From: Aegilops tauschii subsp. strangulata
Lineage: Eukaryota > Streptophyta > Magnoliopsida > Poales > Poaceae
DNA length: 64,000 nucleotides
Direction: 5' to 3'
NCBI RefSeq assembly: GCF_002575655.3
Contig: NC_053037.3
Span: 566,658,880-566,722,879, forward strand
This document shows positions 1 to 12,018 of this stretch, piece by piece (the stretch's first letter is position 1; every line of letters starts with the position of its first letter). The notes beneath the pieces are model-generated. The model saw nothing but the letters and a program-made list of their open reading frames with translations. It had not been told where the DNA came from and ran no database searches. The position numbers and the translations under genes were made by a program.

Positions 1-653
1 CTCATGCACACATAGCAAAGGCCAATGCATAGTATAAACAGTTTCTTGCAATTTTATCGTGTTGGAAATATAGAGAGGTGGAGATATAGTTCCTCTCTCA
101 TAATAATTGCAAGTAGGAGCAGCAAGCACATGCATATTATATTCATCAAAATCATCATGTGCAACAGTAAAAGGCAACCCATCAATATAATCCTTAATAA
201 AAGCAAACTTCTCCGATATAGTGTAGTTTGGAGAATTCAAAAAGATAATAGGACTATCATGTGTGGGTGCAATAGCAAAAATTTCATGTTTAACATAAGG
301 AACTATAGTAAGTTCATCTCCATGAGCATAATTCATATTGGCATCTTGGCCACAAGCATAGCAAGCATCATCAAAAAGGGATATTTCAAGAGAGTCAACG
401 GGATCATAGCAATCATCCTTCGGTAAGCATGAAGGGAAATTAAACAATGTATGAGTTGAAGAGTTACTCTCATTACAAGGTGGGAACGGGTAGCTAATCC
501 GCTCTTCCTCCTTTTGTTCTTCGCTCTCCTCATCATCTTTTTCATCCAATGAGCCCACAGTTTCATCAACTTCTTCTTCCATAGATTCCTGCAAAATATT
601 AGTCTCTTCTTGGACAGCGGAGACTTTCTCAATAAGTGCATTAATATCGTAAT
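1..653 (-). pseudogene. Internal-region protein of the gypsy element, partial
   Basis: A minus-strand frame stays open from a TAA near 656 to the window edge, about 217 codons. It starts with a strongly acidic Glu/Asp stretch and continues into a Cys-containing segment (ACGQD) and a conserved-looking block with HDDFDEYNMHV. Codon use looks genuinely coding. The frame has no ATG after the TAA, so it is the middle of a longer gene broken by that stop. I do not recognise a gag, protease or RT domain; it probably precedes the protease in this lineage. Confidence 0.5.
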
Positions 654-854
654 TTTATTCATAATTCTCATAACAATATTTAAGGATAGCTAAATTTTCA
701 GGTCTATAAACCGAATCATCAAATCTTCAAACTCTTTAAACATAGATTCAATTTCATAAGCACCCGTAAAAGCAACAAGTTCTTCTATTTGATCCACATC
801 ATAGTAATCATAGATACCATTAGCATAAGAAGCTAAGGTTTTATTATCATTAAA

Positions 855-1178
855 TTAACATGAAAAGGGAATGTGTGGAGCCTTCATTCTAGAGCAACAA
901 GTATAATCGTATCTCAAGCAGAGTTGCCTAGCATACCACTTCAACATATAAATTTGATCCCATAATAGTTTCCCTTTTTGTGTCAAGCGATAATCCCTAA
1001 AGTATTCACGTTGATCCAACGTTACTCCCATTACCAAATTGATTGGGGTTTTCTCTAGATTATCGAAGTAGTACATAATATCTGTCACATAACGAGCATC
1101 GAGGGTTTTAGGAGGTTCCCCATCTCCATGAGCAGCAAGTACACCTAATTTTTTTGGTATTTCGTGTTCCATATCCAT
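855..1178 (-). pseudogene. Leader ORF of the gypsy internal region, gag-like position
   Basis: A 107-codon open frame starts at an ATG at 1178, about 100 bp downstream of the primer-binding site. I see no diagnostic gag motif (no zinc knuckle, no Retrotrans_gag signature). It is followed by a non-coding gap and then the longer frame at 1-653. It is probably the first part of this family's internal gene, separated from the rest by stops. Function not recognised. Confidence 0.4.
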
Positions 1179-1273
1179 AACTAAAGATAGAGAACAACTA
1201 AGAACAGCAAATAAAAATTACTTAGTGATAAAGCAAACAAGCACACACGAGAATATTCACCCCACGCTATTGC

Positions 1274-1290
1274 TCCCCGGCAACGGCGCC
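1274..1290 (-). other. Primer-binding site (tRNA-Asp type)
   Basis: Minus strand GGCGCCGTTGCCGGGG begins a dozen bases after the LTR end. This is the conserved start of the internal domain in Athila-like Triticeae elements. The usual leading T is replaced (CGGGCGCC), so priming may be weakened in this copy. Confidence 0.75.
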
Positions 1291-1302
1291 CGAAAAAGGT
1301 CT

Positions 1303-2832
1303 TGATAACCCACAAGTATACGGGATCAATTGTAGCCTCTTTCGATAAGTAAGAGTGTTGAACCCAACGAGGAGCTAAAGGCAGAACCAATATTCCCTCA
1401 AGTTCTATCGACCACCGATACAACTCTACGCACACTTGATGTTCGCTTTACCGGAAACAAGTATGAAACTAGAAGTACTTTGTAGGTGTTTTTGGATAGG
1501 TTTGCAAGAAAATAAAGAGAGCGTAAATAAAAGCTAGGGGCTGTTTAGATAAAGACACAACTAAATTAGTTTTATTAAAGAGCTTGTTGTCACGAGAAAG
1601 TTATTTGTCCATAGGCAATCGATAACTAGACCGGTAATCATTATTGCAATTTTATTTGAGGGAGAGGCATAAGCTAACATACTTTCTCTACTTGGATCAT
1701 ATGCACTTATGATTGGAACTCTAGCAAGCATCGGCAACTACTAAAGATCATTAAGGTAAAACCCAACCATAGCATTAAAGCATCAAGTCCCCTATATTCC
1801 ATACGCAAACAACCTACTTACTCGGGTCTGTGCTTCTGTCACTCACGCCACCCACCATAAGCAAATCATGAACATATTGCAAACACTACAGCGGGAATCC
1901 CTCACGCTTGCACGACACGGAGAGCACCATAGGACAGCACCAATAATAAAACATGCAACTTTAACCAATCTTGATCATCAAATAGCCCATAGGACAAAAC
2001 AGATCTACTCAAACATCATAGGATAGCCATACATCATTGGGAAATAATATATAACGTTGAGCACCATGTTTAAGTAGAGATTACAGTGGGTAAGAGAGAG
2101 GTTACACCGCTGCATAGAGGGGGGGAAGAGTTGGTGATGATGCCGGTGAAGTTGTTGGTGAAGATTGCGGTGATGATGATGGCCACGGCAGCGTTCCGGC
2201 GCCACCGGAAGAGTAGGGGAGAGGGGGCCCCTTCGTCTTCTTCTTCCTTGACCTCCTCCCTAGACGGGAGAAGGGTTTCCCCTCCGGTCCTTGGCCTCCA
2301 TGGCATGGGAGGGGCGAGAGCCCCTCCGAGATTGGATCTGTCTCTCTGTCTCTCTCTGTTTCTGCGTTCTCTTCTGGTGCCCTTTCACCATTTCGTATAT
2401 ATATGGAGATCCCTAACTCCGATTGGACTGAAACCTTCGCCGTGATTTTTTTACCAAAATTTAGCTTTCTTGCGGCCGAAGAAGGGCATCAACCGCCTTA
2501 CGGGTGGCCTACGAGGGTCAGCGGCGCGGCCAGGGGGGCAGGGGCGCCCCCGTACCTCGTGGCCACCTCGGGTACCGTCTCGCGTGGATTTTTCTTCCGG
2601 AATTTTCCAAATATTCCAAAAATAAGCTCCGTCCGTTTTTATCCCGTTTGGATTCCGTTTGATATGGATATTCTACGAAACATAAAACATGCAACAAACA
2701 GGAACTATCACTGGGCACTGGATCAATATGTTAGTCCCAAAAATAGTATAAAAAGTTGCCAAAAGGTATATGAAAGTTGAATAATATTGGCATGGAAGAA
2801 TAAAAAATTATAGATACGACAGAGACGTATCA
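1303..2832 (-). repeat. 5' LTR of the left gypsy element (about 1530 bp)
   Basis: Bounded by TGATACG at 2832 and ...TTATCA at 1303, so it has the TG...CA termini of an LTR. It contains a TATA-like stretch at 2396-2404, and the junction to the internal region carries the primer-binding site. Apparent ORFs inside it have no recognisable domain and are taken as chance. Confidence 0.88.
2396..2404 (-). promoter_or_regulatory. TATA box of the left gypsy LTR
   Basis: An alternating TATATATAT run lies about 430 bp inside the LTR, placed as expected for the U3/R boundary of an element transcribed on the minus strand. Assigned from position and composition only. Confidence 0.45.
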
Positions 2833-3096
2833 CGCCTCCCGAAACAGCTCCTCATGCTTCTGCCTCACCGTGTCCATATATTGTGCACGGGCCTCGCCGA
2901 TGGTCATGGTGCAATGCACCGGCGAGGATGGCGCGGAGGAGGGGGTTGGCGCCGGACCGTCGACTACCATGTTCTCCATTGGGACATCGTCGTCCTCCGG
3001 CTGCCTACCGGCCAGCCAGTCGGCAGCAATGGCTGCCATCTCCTTGTGGTCCGTCGTCCGCCCATCCCGAAGAGCGCTAGAGTGCGAGGAAGCCAT
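2833..3096 (-). pseudogene. 5' part of a small gene truncated by the gypsy insertion, unrecognised
   Basis: An ATG at 3096 opens a frame of 88 codons that runs directly into the LTR terminus at 2832, whose first bases (TGA) supply the stop. The predicted protein begins MASSHSSALRDG, has a Pro/Ser-rich middle and an acidic patch, and ends in a helical charged segment (QKHEELFREA). A TATA box lies about 75 bp upstream of the ATG, so this looks like a promoter plus first exon of a transcription unit cut by the retrotransposon. No known domain. It may belong to a high-copy Triticeae family rather than a single host gene. Confidence 0.5.
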
Positions 3097-3168
3097 GGTG
3101 GGCAGTAGTGGTGTGGACAGGAGAATAGGAACGGATGCGGATGACTGCGGCTATGGCCGGCGCAGCAG

Positions 3169-3177
3169 TTTATATAG
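3169..3177 (-). promoter_or_regulatory. TATA box upstream of the truncated gene
   Basis: Minus-strand CTATATAAA sits 73 bp from the ATG at 3096, the normal distance for a plant TATA box plus a short leader. Nothing else upstream was identified. Confidence 0.5.
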
Positions 3178-3895
3178 GAATGGTGGGCGGCGGAGGGACG
3201 GACGTATGGCGCTGGAGTAGCCGTCTCGGCAACCGTGTATCATTAATGTGGGCGGCAGAAGGACGAACGGACGATACTTGTGTCGTTTGTAGGCAGAGCA
3301 ACCGCATGCACCGGGAAGCGGGGCGGGCGGCGCTGACTGTTTCGGGCGAAAAGCGCGCGCGGGCGCGGGAGGCGGTCTGGGTGGGCCAGGGCAGTCAAAC
3401 TCGTGCTTGGCAGCTGGTCGGTCCAGCAGCCGGACATGATGGATCGCCAGCTACCTCGCCGAGCTGAGCGACGACAATCAGACGATGGACGTAGCTTCCC
3501 ACCAGGAGCCTCCGCCACTGTCCTAGTCGGTTCATGCCGTGTTCACCATAGAGCAGGTGCGGCCACACTTCGACGCCCTAATGGCGGAAGAGCTACCAGC
3601 GCAGGAGGACCAGTGCTGCAACCTCCGTCTCCTCAACGAGCACCAGTGAACAAGCGAACGACAATGCCGTCGTGGACATGTGGCTCTATGATCCTGGCTT
3701 CCCGAATGAGCAGCGGGTGCTATATCAGACCATCCGTAGGGCCCGCGAGGCCCTCTCCGTCGTCCTTCGAGTTGTTGCGCTCGCCGTGGCGCCGCCGTCT
3801 CGTGTTGTCAACATGGTCAACGGACATGAGGATGAGGAGATGACTTTACTTGGAGAGGATGACAGCAAGTGCCTCCTTATTAGTATATAAAACTA
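3178..3895. other. GC-rich stretch with degenerate coding character
   Basis: No intact gene. On the plus strand around 3440-3860 several short open segments in different frames have peptide-like composition, for example a block beginning FTIEQVRPHFDALMAEEL, separated by stops. They read like a decayed gene. Near 3861-3882 the sequence CAGCAAGTGCCTCCTTATTA closely resembles a segment found in every unit of the tandem array further right, with CTGACATCAGGGTCCCAC following it as in the array. Confidence 0.3.
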
Positions 3896-4637
3896 TCAAA
3901 ATTTTTGCTTCCTCCTCGTTTCCTGACATCAGGGTCCCACACCATTGTGAACCTATTTAGTCAATAAACGAGAGAATTGCACAAGAAGCAGCCGACGGCT
4001 GGGACCAAGCAGCTCGAGCAGTATTTGTGTTTTTGAGGTGTGAGCACTGCAGAGGTTTTCTTGAGCGATGTTTAGCCCAGATATTAATTTTTTCTCCTAT
4101 GAACAACAACGAAACATCACTGCAGCTATACTTTCTTTTAGGAATACCCAGGCAAGGTCAAGTTGTTATTCTCCGCCCCGCTGGGCTGCAAATCTTTCAT
4201 AGGAGGGATGCATTAGGCTTAACAAGAAAATGGCTTTAAGAAATAATAAATGGGATGTAATTATAAAAACTGGGCAGTAACTATAAAAAATGGACCAAAC
4301 ACATAATTACTTTATAAAATATTATTTTTGGATATTGAAAATTTTAATTTCATTAATTGTTGCGTGCGCAATGTTTTGTTGGATTTTTACGTAACATAAA
4401 TTTATATTGAAATTGTATTTAATCTAACTAGAAATTTCGCGATAAAAATATTTCGGATCCCATCAAAATGTGGGAAATTTTATTGAATTCTATTTTAAAC
4501 GGTTGGTTGAAATGGGCTATACTTTTAACAAACTGTACATGGGCTGTAGTAAAATCCATTAGAATTCAAAAATTGGCTGCACATTCTTACAAATCACAAA
4601 TGGGCTATAAGTTCTCTGCCACACACTTGTGGCCTTA
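3896..4637. other. AT-rich sequence without recognised features
   Basis: Mostly AT-rich and stop-dense in all frames, with several TGGGCT-type words (4240-4300, 4500-4620). No terminal repeats, coding domain or RNA gene was recognised. It abuts the tandem array. Confidence 0.5.
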
Positions 4638-7600
4638 CTAAGTTGACGCGTCCCAAAAAAAAAGAGAGTTGACGCGTATGCAATGCTTTGTCAATTTATA
4701 GTCAAGACACGGTTCTAGCAGCAGTGGCCGTTGGATGTCCATCCAACGGATGCCGTGCTTCTGCTTCAATCTCGGATATTCTAGTTTCACCCGCCCAACA
4801 AATGATTCCTCCCGCTGACATCTGGGGCGCACCATTTCGGAAGCTGACCTGTGGGCCTACTAAGTTGACGCGTACCAAGGGCTTTGTCAACTTAGTCAAT
4901 ATGAACGATTCTAGCTCCAGTGACCGTACGATGTCCATACAACGGCCGTAGTGCTTCTTCAACCTCTGGTCTTGTTGCTCCAGCCGCCCAAAGCAGCGCC
5001 GGTCGTGCCGCATGCTCCTGCCTCCCGTGGCCGGCTGTGCTGCCGCGGAGGCCTCACCGCCCCCTACTATTCCCACCGCTGGCTAGGCCCTGCGGCGACG
5101 GTAGCCTCACACCGCAGCCGAACCAGTGAACCCTCGTACTCCTCTCCGCGCGGGCTTCCACTGCTGCGTCTTCCCCAGCTTTGCGTCGTCCCCTTCCTAG
5201 GCCTCGCCGTCGTCCACCGCCCTGGTGCTCTCGGCGCGGCATGGTCAACGTGGTCAAGTTACGGCTTCCATCGGACGTGGACTGTACGTAGAGAGGCTGA
5301 TAGCTGGGTCCACGACGGCAGCAAGGAAGTGCCTCCTTATTACGCAGAAAATAATGATTCCTCCACCTGACAGCAGGGACCCACCGGACGGGTCACCGTA
5401 TTTCGCGGAAAAACGTTTCCCCCCTGACTGCTGGGACCCACCAGACGAGCCATCGTATTGTGCGAAAAAAACATTCCCCCCGCTGTCAGCTCGGACCCAC
5501 CGGAAGTGCCTCCTTATTACCCACAAAAAAATGAATACTCCCCCTGCTGGTTGGGACCCACCTTGGTGGGAGGCTATCTTCTGGGCCTACTAAGTTGACG
5601 GGGACGGAGTGCTTTGTCAACTTAGTCAATATGAACGATTCTAGCTCCAGTGACCGTACGATGTCCATCCAACGGCCGGAGTGCTTCTTCAACCTCTGGT
5701 CTTGTTGCTCCAGCCGCCCAAAGCAGCGCCGGTCGTGTCGCATGCTCCTGCCTCCCGTGGCCGGCTGTGCTGCCGCGGAGGCCTCACCGCCCCCTACTAT
5801 TCCCACCGCTGGCGAGGCCCTGCGGCGACGGCAGCCTCACACCGCAGCCGAACCAGTGAACCCTGGTACTCCTCTCTGCACGGGCTTCCACTGCCGCGTC
5901 TTCCCCGGCTCCGCGTCGTCCCCTTCCTAGGCCTCGCCATCGTCCACCGCCCTGGTGCTCTCGGCGCGGCATGGTCAACGTGGTCAAGGAACGGCTTCCA
6001 TCGGACGTGGACTGTACGTGGAGAGGCTGACAGCTGGGTCCACGGCCGCAGCAAGGAAGTGCCTCCTTATTACGCGCAATATAATTATTCCTCCACCTGA
6101 CAGCGGGGACCCACCGGACGGGTCACCGTATTTCACGAAAAAGAGTTTCCCCCCTGACTACTGGGACCCACCAGACGAGCCATCGTATTGTGCGAAAAAA
6201 ACATTCCCCCCGCTGTCAGCTCGGACCCACTGGAAGTGCCTCCTTATTACCCACAAAAAAATGAAGACTCCCCCTGCTGGTTGGGACCCACCTTGGTGGA
6301 AGGCTAACTTCTGGGCCTACTAAGTGGACGGGGACGGAGTGCTTTGTCAGCTTAGTCAATATGAACGATTCTAGCTCCAGTGACCGTACGATGTCCATCC
6401 AACGGCCGGAGTGCTTCTTCAACCTCTGGTCTTGTTGCTCCAGCCGCCCAAAGCAGCGCCGGTCGTGTCGCATGCTCCTGCCTCCCATGGCCGGCTGTGC
6501 TGCCGCGGAGGCCTCACCGCCCCCTACTATTTCCCACCGTTGGCCAGGCCCTACGGCGACGGCAGCCTCACACCGCAGCCGAACCAGTGAACCCTCGTAC
6601 TCCTCTCTGCACGGGCTTCCACTGCCGCGTCTTCCCCGGCTCCGCGTCGTCCCCTTCCTAGGCCTCGCCATCGTCCACCGCCCTGGTGCTCTCGGCGCGG
6701 CGTGGTCAACATGGTCAAGGAACGGCTTCCATCGGATGTGGACTGTACGTGGAGAGGCTGACAGCTGGGTCCACGGCCGCAGCAAGGAAGTGCCTCCTTA
6801 TTACGCGCAATATAATTATTCCTCCACCTGACAGCGGGGACCCACCGGACGGGTCACCGTATTTCACGAAAAAGAGTTTCCCCCCTGACTACTGGGACCC
6901 ACCAGACGAGCCATCGTATTGTGCGAAAAAAACATTCCCCCCGCTGTCAGCTCGGACCCACCGGAAGTGCCTCCTTATTACCCACAAAAAAAGAATACTC
7001 CCCCTGCTGGTGGGGACCCACCTTGGTGGGAGGCTAACTTGTGGGCCTACTAAGTTGACGGGGACGGAGTGCTTTGTCAACTTAGTCAATATGAACGATT
7101 CTAGCTCCAGTGACCGTACGATGTCCATCCAACGGCCGGAGTGCTTCTTCAACCTCTGGTCTTGTTGCTCCAGCCGCCCAAAGCAGCGCCGGTCGTGTCG
7201 CATGCTCCTGCCTCCCGTGGCCGGTTGTGCTGCCGCGGAGGCCTCACCGCCCCCTACTATTTCCCACCGTTGGCCAGGCCCTGCGGCGATGGCAGCCTCA
7301 CACCGCAGCCGAACCAGTGAACCCTCGTACTCCTCTCTGCACGGGCTTCCACTGCCGCGTCTTCCCCGGCTCCGCGTCGTCCCCTTCCTAGGCCTCGCCA
7401 TCGTCCACCGCCCTGGTGCTCTCGGCGCGGCGTGGTCAACGTGGTCAAGGAACGGCTTCCATCGGATGTGGACTGTACGTGGAGAGGCTGACAGCTGGGT
7501 CCACGGCCGCAGCAAGGAAGTGCCTCCTTATTACGCGCAATATAATTATTCCTCCACCTGACAGCGGGGACCCACCGGACGGGTCACCGTATTTCGCGGA

Positions 7601-10600
7601 AAAGCGTTTCCCCCCTGACTACTAGGACCCACTAGACGAGCCATCGTATTGTGCGAAAAAAACATTCCCCCCGCTGTCAGCTCGGACCCACCGGAAGTGC
7701 CTCCTTATTACCCACAAAAAAATGAATACTCCCCCTGCTGGTTGGGACCCACCTTGGTGGGAGGCTAACTTGTGGGCCTACTAAGTTGACGGGGACGGAG
7801 TGCTTTGTCAACTTAGTCAATATGAACGATTCTAGCTCAAGTGACCGTACGATGTCCATCCGACGGCCGGAGAGCTTCTTCAACCTCTGGTCTTGTTGCT
7901 CCAGTCGCCCAAAGCAGCGCCGGTCGTGTCGCATGCTCCTGCCTCCCGTGGCCGGCTGTGCTGCCGCGGAGGCCTCACCGCCCCCTACTATTTCCCACCG
8001 CTGGCCAGGCCCTGCGGCGACGGCAGCCTCACACCGCAGCCGAACCAGTGAACCCTCGTACTCCTCTCTGCACGGGCTTCCACTGCCGCGTCTTCCCCGG
8101 CTCCGCGTCGTCCCCTTCTTAGGCCTCGCCATCGTCCACCGCCCTGGTGCTCTCGGCGCGGCATGGTCAACGTGGTCAAGGAACGGCTTCCATCGGATGT
8201 GGACTGTACGTGGAGAGGCTGACAGCTGGGTCCACGGCCGCAGCAAGGAAGTGCCTCCTTATTACGCGCAATATAATTATTCCTCCACCTGACAGCGGGG
8301 ACCCACCGGACGGGTCACCGTATTTCGCGAAAAAAGCGTTTCCCCCCTGACTACTGGGACCCACCAGACGAGCCATCGTATTGTGCGAAAAAAACATTCC
8401 CCCCGCTGTCAGCTCAGACCCACCGGAAGTGCCTCCTTATTACCCACAAAAAAATGAAGACTCCCCCTGCTGGTTGGGACCCACCTTGGTGGGAGGCTAA
8501 CTTCTGGGCCTACTAAGTGGACGGGGACGGAGTGCTTTGTCAACTTAGTCAATATGAACGATTCTAGCTCCAGTGACCGTACGATGTCCATCCAACGGCC
8601 GGAGTGCTTCTTCAACCTCTGGCTTGTTGCTCCAGCCGCCCAAAGCAGCGCCGGTCGTGTCGCATGCTCCTGCCTCCCGTGGCCGGCTGTGCTGCCGCGG
8701 AGGCCTCACCGCCCCCTACTATTTCCCACCGCTGGCCTGGCCCTGCGGGGACGGCAGCCTCACACCGCAGCCGAACCAGTGAACCCTCGTACTCCTCTCT
8801 GCACGGGCTTCCACTGCCGCGTCTTCCCCGGCTCCGCGTCGTCCCCTTCCTAGGCCTCGCCATCGTCCACCGCCCTGGTGCTCTCGGCGCGGCGTGGTCA
8901 ACGTGGTCAAGGAACGGCTTCCATCGGATGTGGATTGTACGTGGAGAGGCTGACAGCTGGGTCCACGGCCGCAGCAAGGAAGTGCCTCCTTATTACGCGC
9001 AATATAATTATTCCTCCACCTGACAGCGGGGACCCACCGGACGGGTCATCGTATTTCGCGAAAAAGTGTTTCCCCCTAACTACTGGGACCCACCAGACGA
9101 GCCATCGTATTGTGCAAAAAAAACATTCCCCCCGCTGTCAGCTCGGACCCACCGGAAGTGCCTCCTTATTACCCACAAAAAAATGAATACTCCCCCTGCT
9201 GGTTGGGACCCACCTTGGTGGGAGGCTAACTTGTGGGCCTACTAAGTTGACGGGGACGGAGTGCTTTGTCAACTTAGTCAATATGAACGATTCTAGCTCC
9301 AGTGACCGTATGATGTCCATCCAACGGCCGGAGTGCTTCTTCAACCTCTGGTCTTGTTGCTCCAGCCGCCCAAAGCAGCGCCGGTCGTGTCGCATGCTCC
9401 TGCCTCCCGTGGCCTGCTGTGCTGCCGCGGAGGCCTCACCGCCCCCTACTATTTCCCACCGCTGGCCAGGCCCTGCGGCGACGGCAGCCTCACACCGCAG
9501 CCGAACCAGTGAACCCTGGTACTCCTCTCTGCACGGGCTTCCACTGCCGCGTCTTCCCCGGCTCCGCGTCGTCCCTTTCCTAGGCCTCGCCATCGTCCAC
9601 CGCCCTGGTGCTCTCGGCGCGGCGTGGTCAACGTGGTCAAGGAACGGCTTCCATCGGATGTGGACTGTACGTGGAGAGGCTGACAGCTGGGTCCACGGCC
9701 GCAGCAAGGACGTGCCTCCTTATTACGCGCAATATAATAATTCCTCCACCTGACAGCGGGGACCCACCGGACGGGTCGCCGTATTTCGCGAAAAAGCGTT
9801 TCCCACCTGACTACTGGGACCCACCAGACGAGCCATCGTATTGTGCGAAAAAAACATTCCCCCCGCTGTCAGCTCGGACCCACCGGAAGTGCCTCCTTAT
9901 TACCCACAAAAAAAGAATACTCCCCCTGCTGGTTGGGACCCACCTTGGTGGGAGGCTAACTTGTGGGCCTACTAAGTGGACGGGGACGGAGTGCTTTGTC
10001 AACTTAGTCAATATGAACGATTCTAGCTCCAGTGACCGTACGATGTCCATCCAACGGCCGGAGTGCTTCTTCAACCTCTGGTCTTGTTGCTCCAGCCGCC
10101 CAAAGCAGCGCCGGTCGTGTCGCATGCTCCTGCCTCCCGTGGTCGGCTGTGCTGCCGCGGAGGCCTCACCGCCCCCTACTATTTCTCACCGCTGGCCAGG
10201 CCCTGCGGCGACGGCAGCCTCACACCGCAGCCGAACCAGTGAACCCTCGTACTCCTCTCTGCACGGGCTTCCACTGCCGCGTCTTCCCCGGCTCTGCGTC
10301 GTCCCCTTCCTAGGCCTCGCCATCGTCCACCGCCCTGGTGCTCTCGGCGCGGCGTGGTCAACGTGGTCAAGGAACGGCTTCCATCGGATGTGGACCGTAC
10401 GTGGAGAGGCTGACAGCTGGGTCCACGGCCGCAGCAAGGAAGTGCCTCCTTATTACGCGCAATATAATTATTCCTCCACCTGACAGCGGGGACCCACCGG
10501 ACGGGTCACCGTATTTCGCGAAAAAGCGTTTCCCACCTGACTACTGGGACCCACCAGACGAGCCATCGTATTGTGCGAAAAAAACATTCCCCCCGCTGTC

Positions 10601-12018
10601 AGCTCGGACCCACCGGAAGTGCCTCCTTATTACCCACAAAAAAAGAATACTCCCCCTGCTGGTTGGGACCCACCTTGGTGGGAGGCTAACTTGTGGGCCT
10701 ACTAAGTTGACGGGGACGGAGTGCTTTGTCAACTTAGTCAATATGAACGATTCTAGCTCCAGTGACCGTACGATGTCCATCCAACGGCCGGAGTGCTTCT
10801 TCAACCTCTGGTCTTGTTGCTCCAGCCGCCCAAAGCAGCGCCGGTCGTGTCGCATGCTCCTCCCTCCCGTGGCCGGCTGTGCTGCCGCGGAGGCCTCACC
10901 GCCCCCTACTATTTCCCACCGCTGGCCAGGCCCTGCGGCGACGGCAGCCTCACACCGCAGCCGAACCAGTGAACCCTCGTACTCCTCTCTGCACGGGCTT
11001 CCACTGCCGCGTCTTCCCCGGCTCTGCGTCGTCCCCTTCCTAGGCCTCGCCATCGTCCACCGCCCTGGTGCTCTCGGCGCGGTGTGGTCAACGTGGTCAA
11101 GGAACGGCTTCCATCGGATGTGGACTGTACGTGGAGAGGCTGACAGCTGGGTCCATGGCCGCAGCAAGGAAGTGCCTCCTTATTACGCGCAATATAATTA
11201 TTCCTCCACCTGACAGCGGGGACCCACCGGACGGGTCACCGTATTTCGTGAAAAAGCGTTTCCCCCTGACTACTGGGACCCACCAGACGAGCCATCGTAT
11301 TGTGCGAAAAAAACATTCCCCCCGCTGTCAGCTCGGACCCACCGGAAGTGCCTCCTTATTACCCACAAAAAAATGAATACTCCCCCTGCTGGTTGGGACC
11401 CACCTTGGTGGGAGGCTAACTTGTGGGCCTACTAAGTTGACGGGGACGGAGTGCTTTGTCAACTTTGTCAATATGAACGATTCTAGCTCCAGTGACCGTA
11501 CGATGTCCATCCAACGGCCGGAGTGCTTCCTCAACCTCTGGTCTTGTTGCTCCAGCCGCCCAAAGCAGCGCCGGTCGTGTCGCATGCTCCTTCGTCCCGT
11601 GGCCGGCTGTGCTGCCGCGGAGGCCTCACCGCCCCCTACTATTTCCCACCGCTGGCCAGGCCCTGCGGCGACGACAGCCTCACACCGCAGCCGAACCAGT
11701 GAACCCTCGTACTCCTCTCTGCACGGGCTTCCACTGCCGCGTCTTCCCCGGCGCCGCGTCGGCCCCTTCCTAGGCCTCGCCATCGTCCACCGCCCTGGTG
11801 CTCTCGGCGCGGCGTGGTCAACGTGGTCAAGGAACGGCTTCCATCGGATGTGGACTGTAGGTGGAGAGGCTGACAGCTGGGTCCACGGCCGCAGCAAGGA
11901 AGTGCCTCCTTATTACGCGCAATATAATTATTCCTCCACCTGACAGCGGGGACCCACCGGACGGGCCACCATATGTTGCAAAAAAAATGTTTCCCCCTGA
12001 CTGCGGGGACCCACCGGG
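4638..12018 (+). repeat. Tandem array of a ~730-bp unit (nine complete copies, partial copies at both ends)
   Basis: Units begin at the ACTAAGT.GAC motif at 4859, 5589, 6319, 7049, 7780, 8512, 9241, 9971, 10701 and 11431, so spacing is 729-732 bp. Neighbouring copies differ at only scattered bases. A diverged, internally deleted copy of about 220 bp lies at 4638-4858, and the last copy is cut at 12018. Each unit has an 11-bp inverted repeat (ACTAAGTTGAC...GTCAACTTAGT, 16-bp loop) at its start, a GC-rich half, and several GGGACCCACC boxes about 60 bp apart at its end. Long ORFs recur in each unit, but 730 is not a multiple of three, so an ORF crossing units changes frame. I do not regard the array as protein-coding. 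Confidence 0.95.

Larger units (their letters stand above)
1..2832 (-). mobile_element. Ty3/gypsy LTR retrotransposon, LTR plus partial internal region
   Basis: On the minus strand the element begins at 2832 with TGATACGTCTCTGTCG. Its LTR ends in GTTATCA at 1303 and is followed by a primer-binding site containing GGCGCCGTTGCCGGGG, the tRNA-Asp type typical of Athila-like Triticeae gypsy elements. The internal region runs off the left edge of the window. It belongs to the TGATACGTCTC group (Sabrina, WHAM and Fatima are members; I cannot say which). It inserted into the short gene that starts at 3096. The right-hand flank after the LTR is CGCCT, so a matching 5-bp duplication should exist left of the window. 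Confidence 0.88.

Noticed and set aside
6686..7561. 291-codon ORFs spanning array units (also 9608-10483 and 10338-11213)
   Set aside because: Period 730 is not divisible by three, so the ORF changes frame at each unit. Composition follows GC-rich repeats, with similar frames on the other strand.
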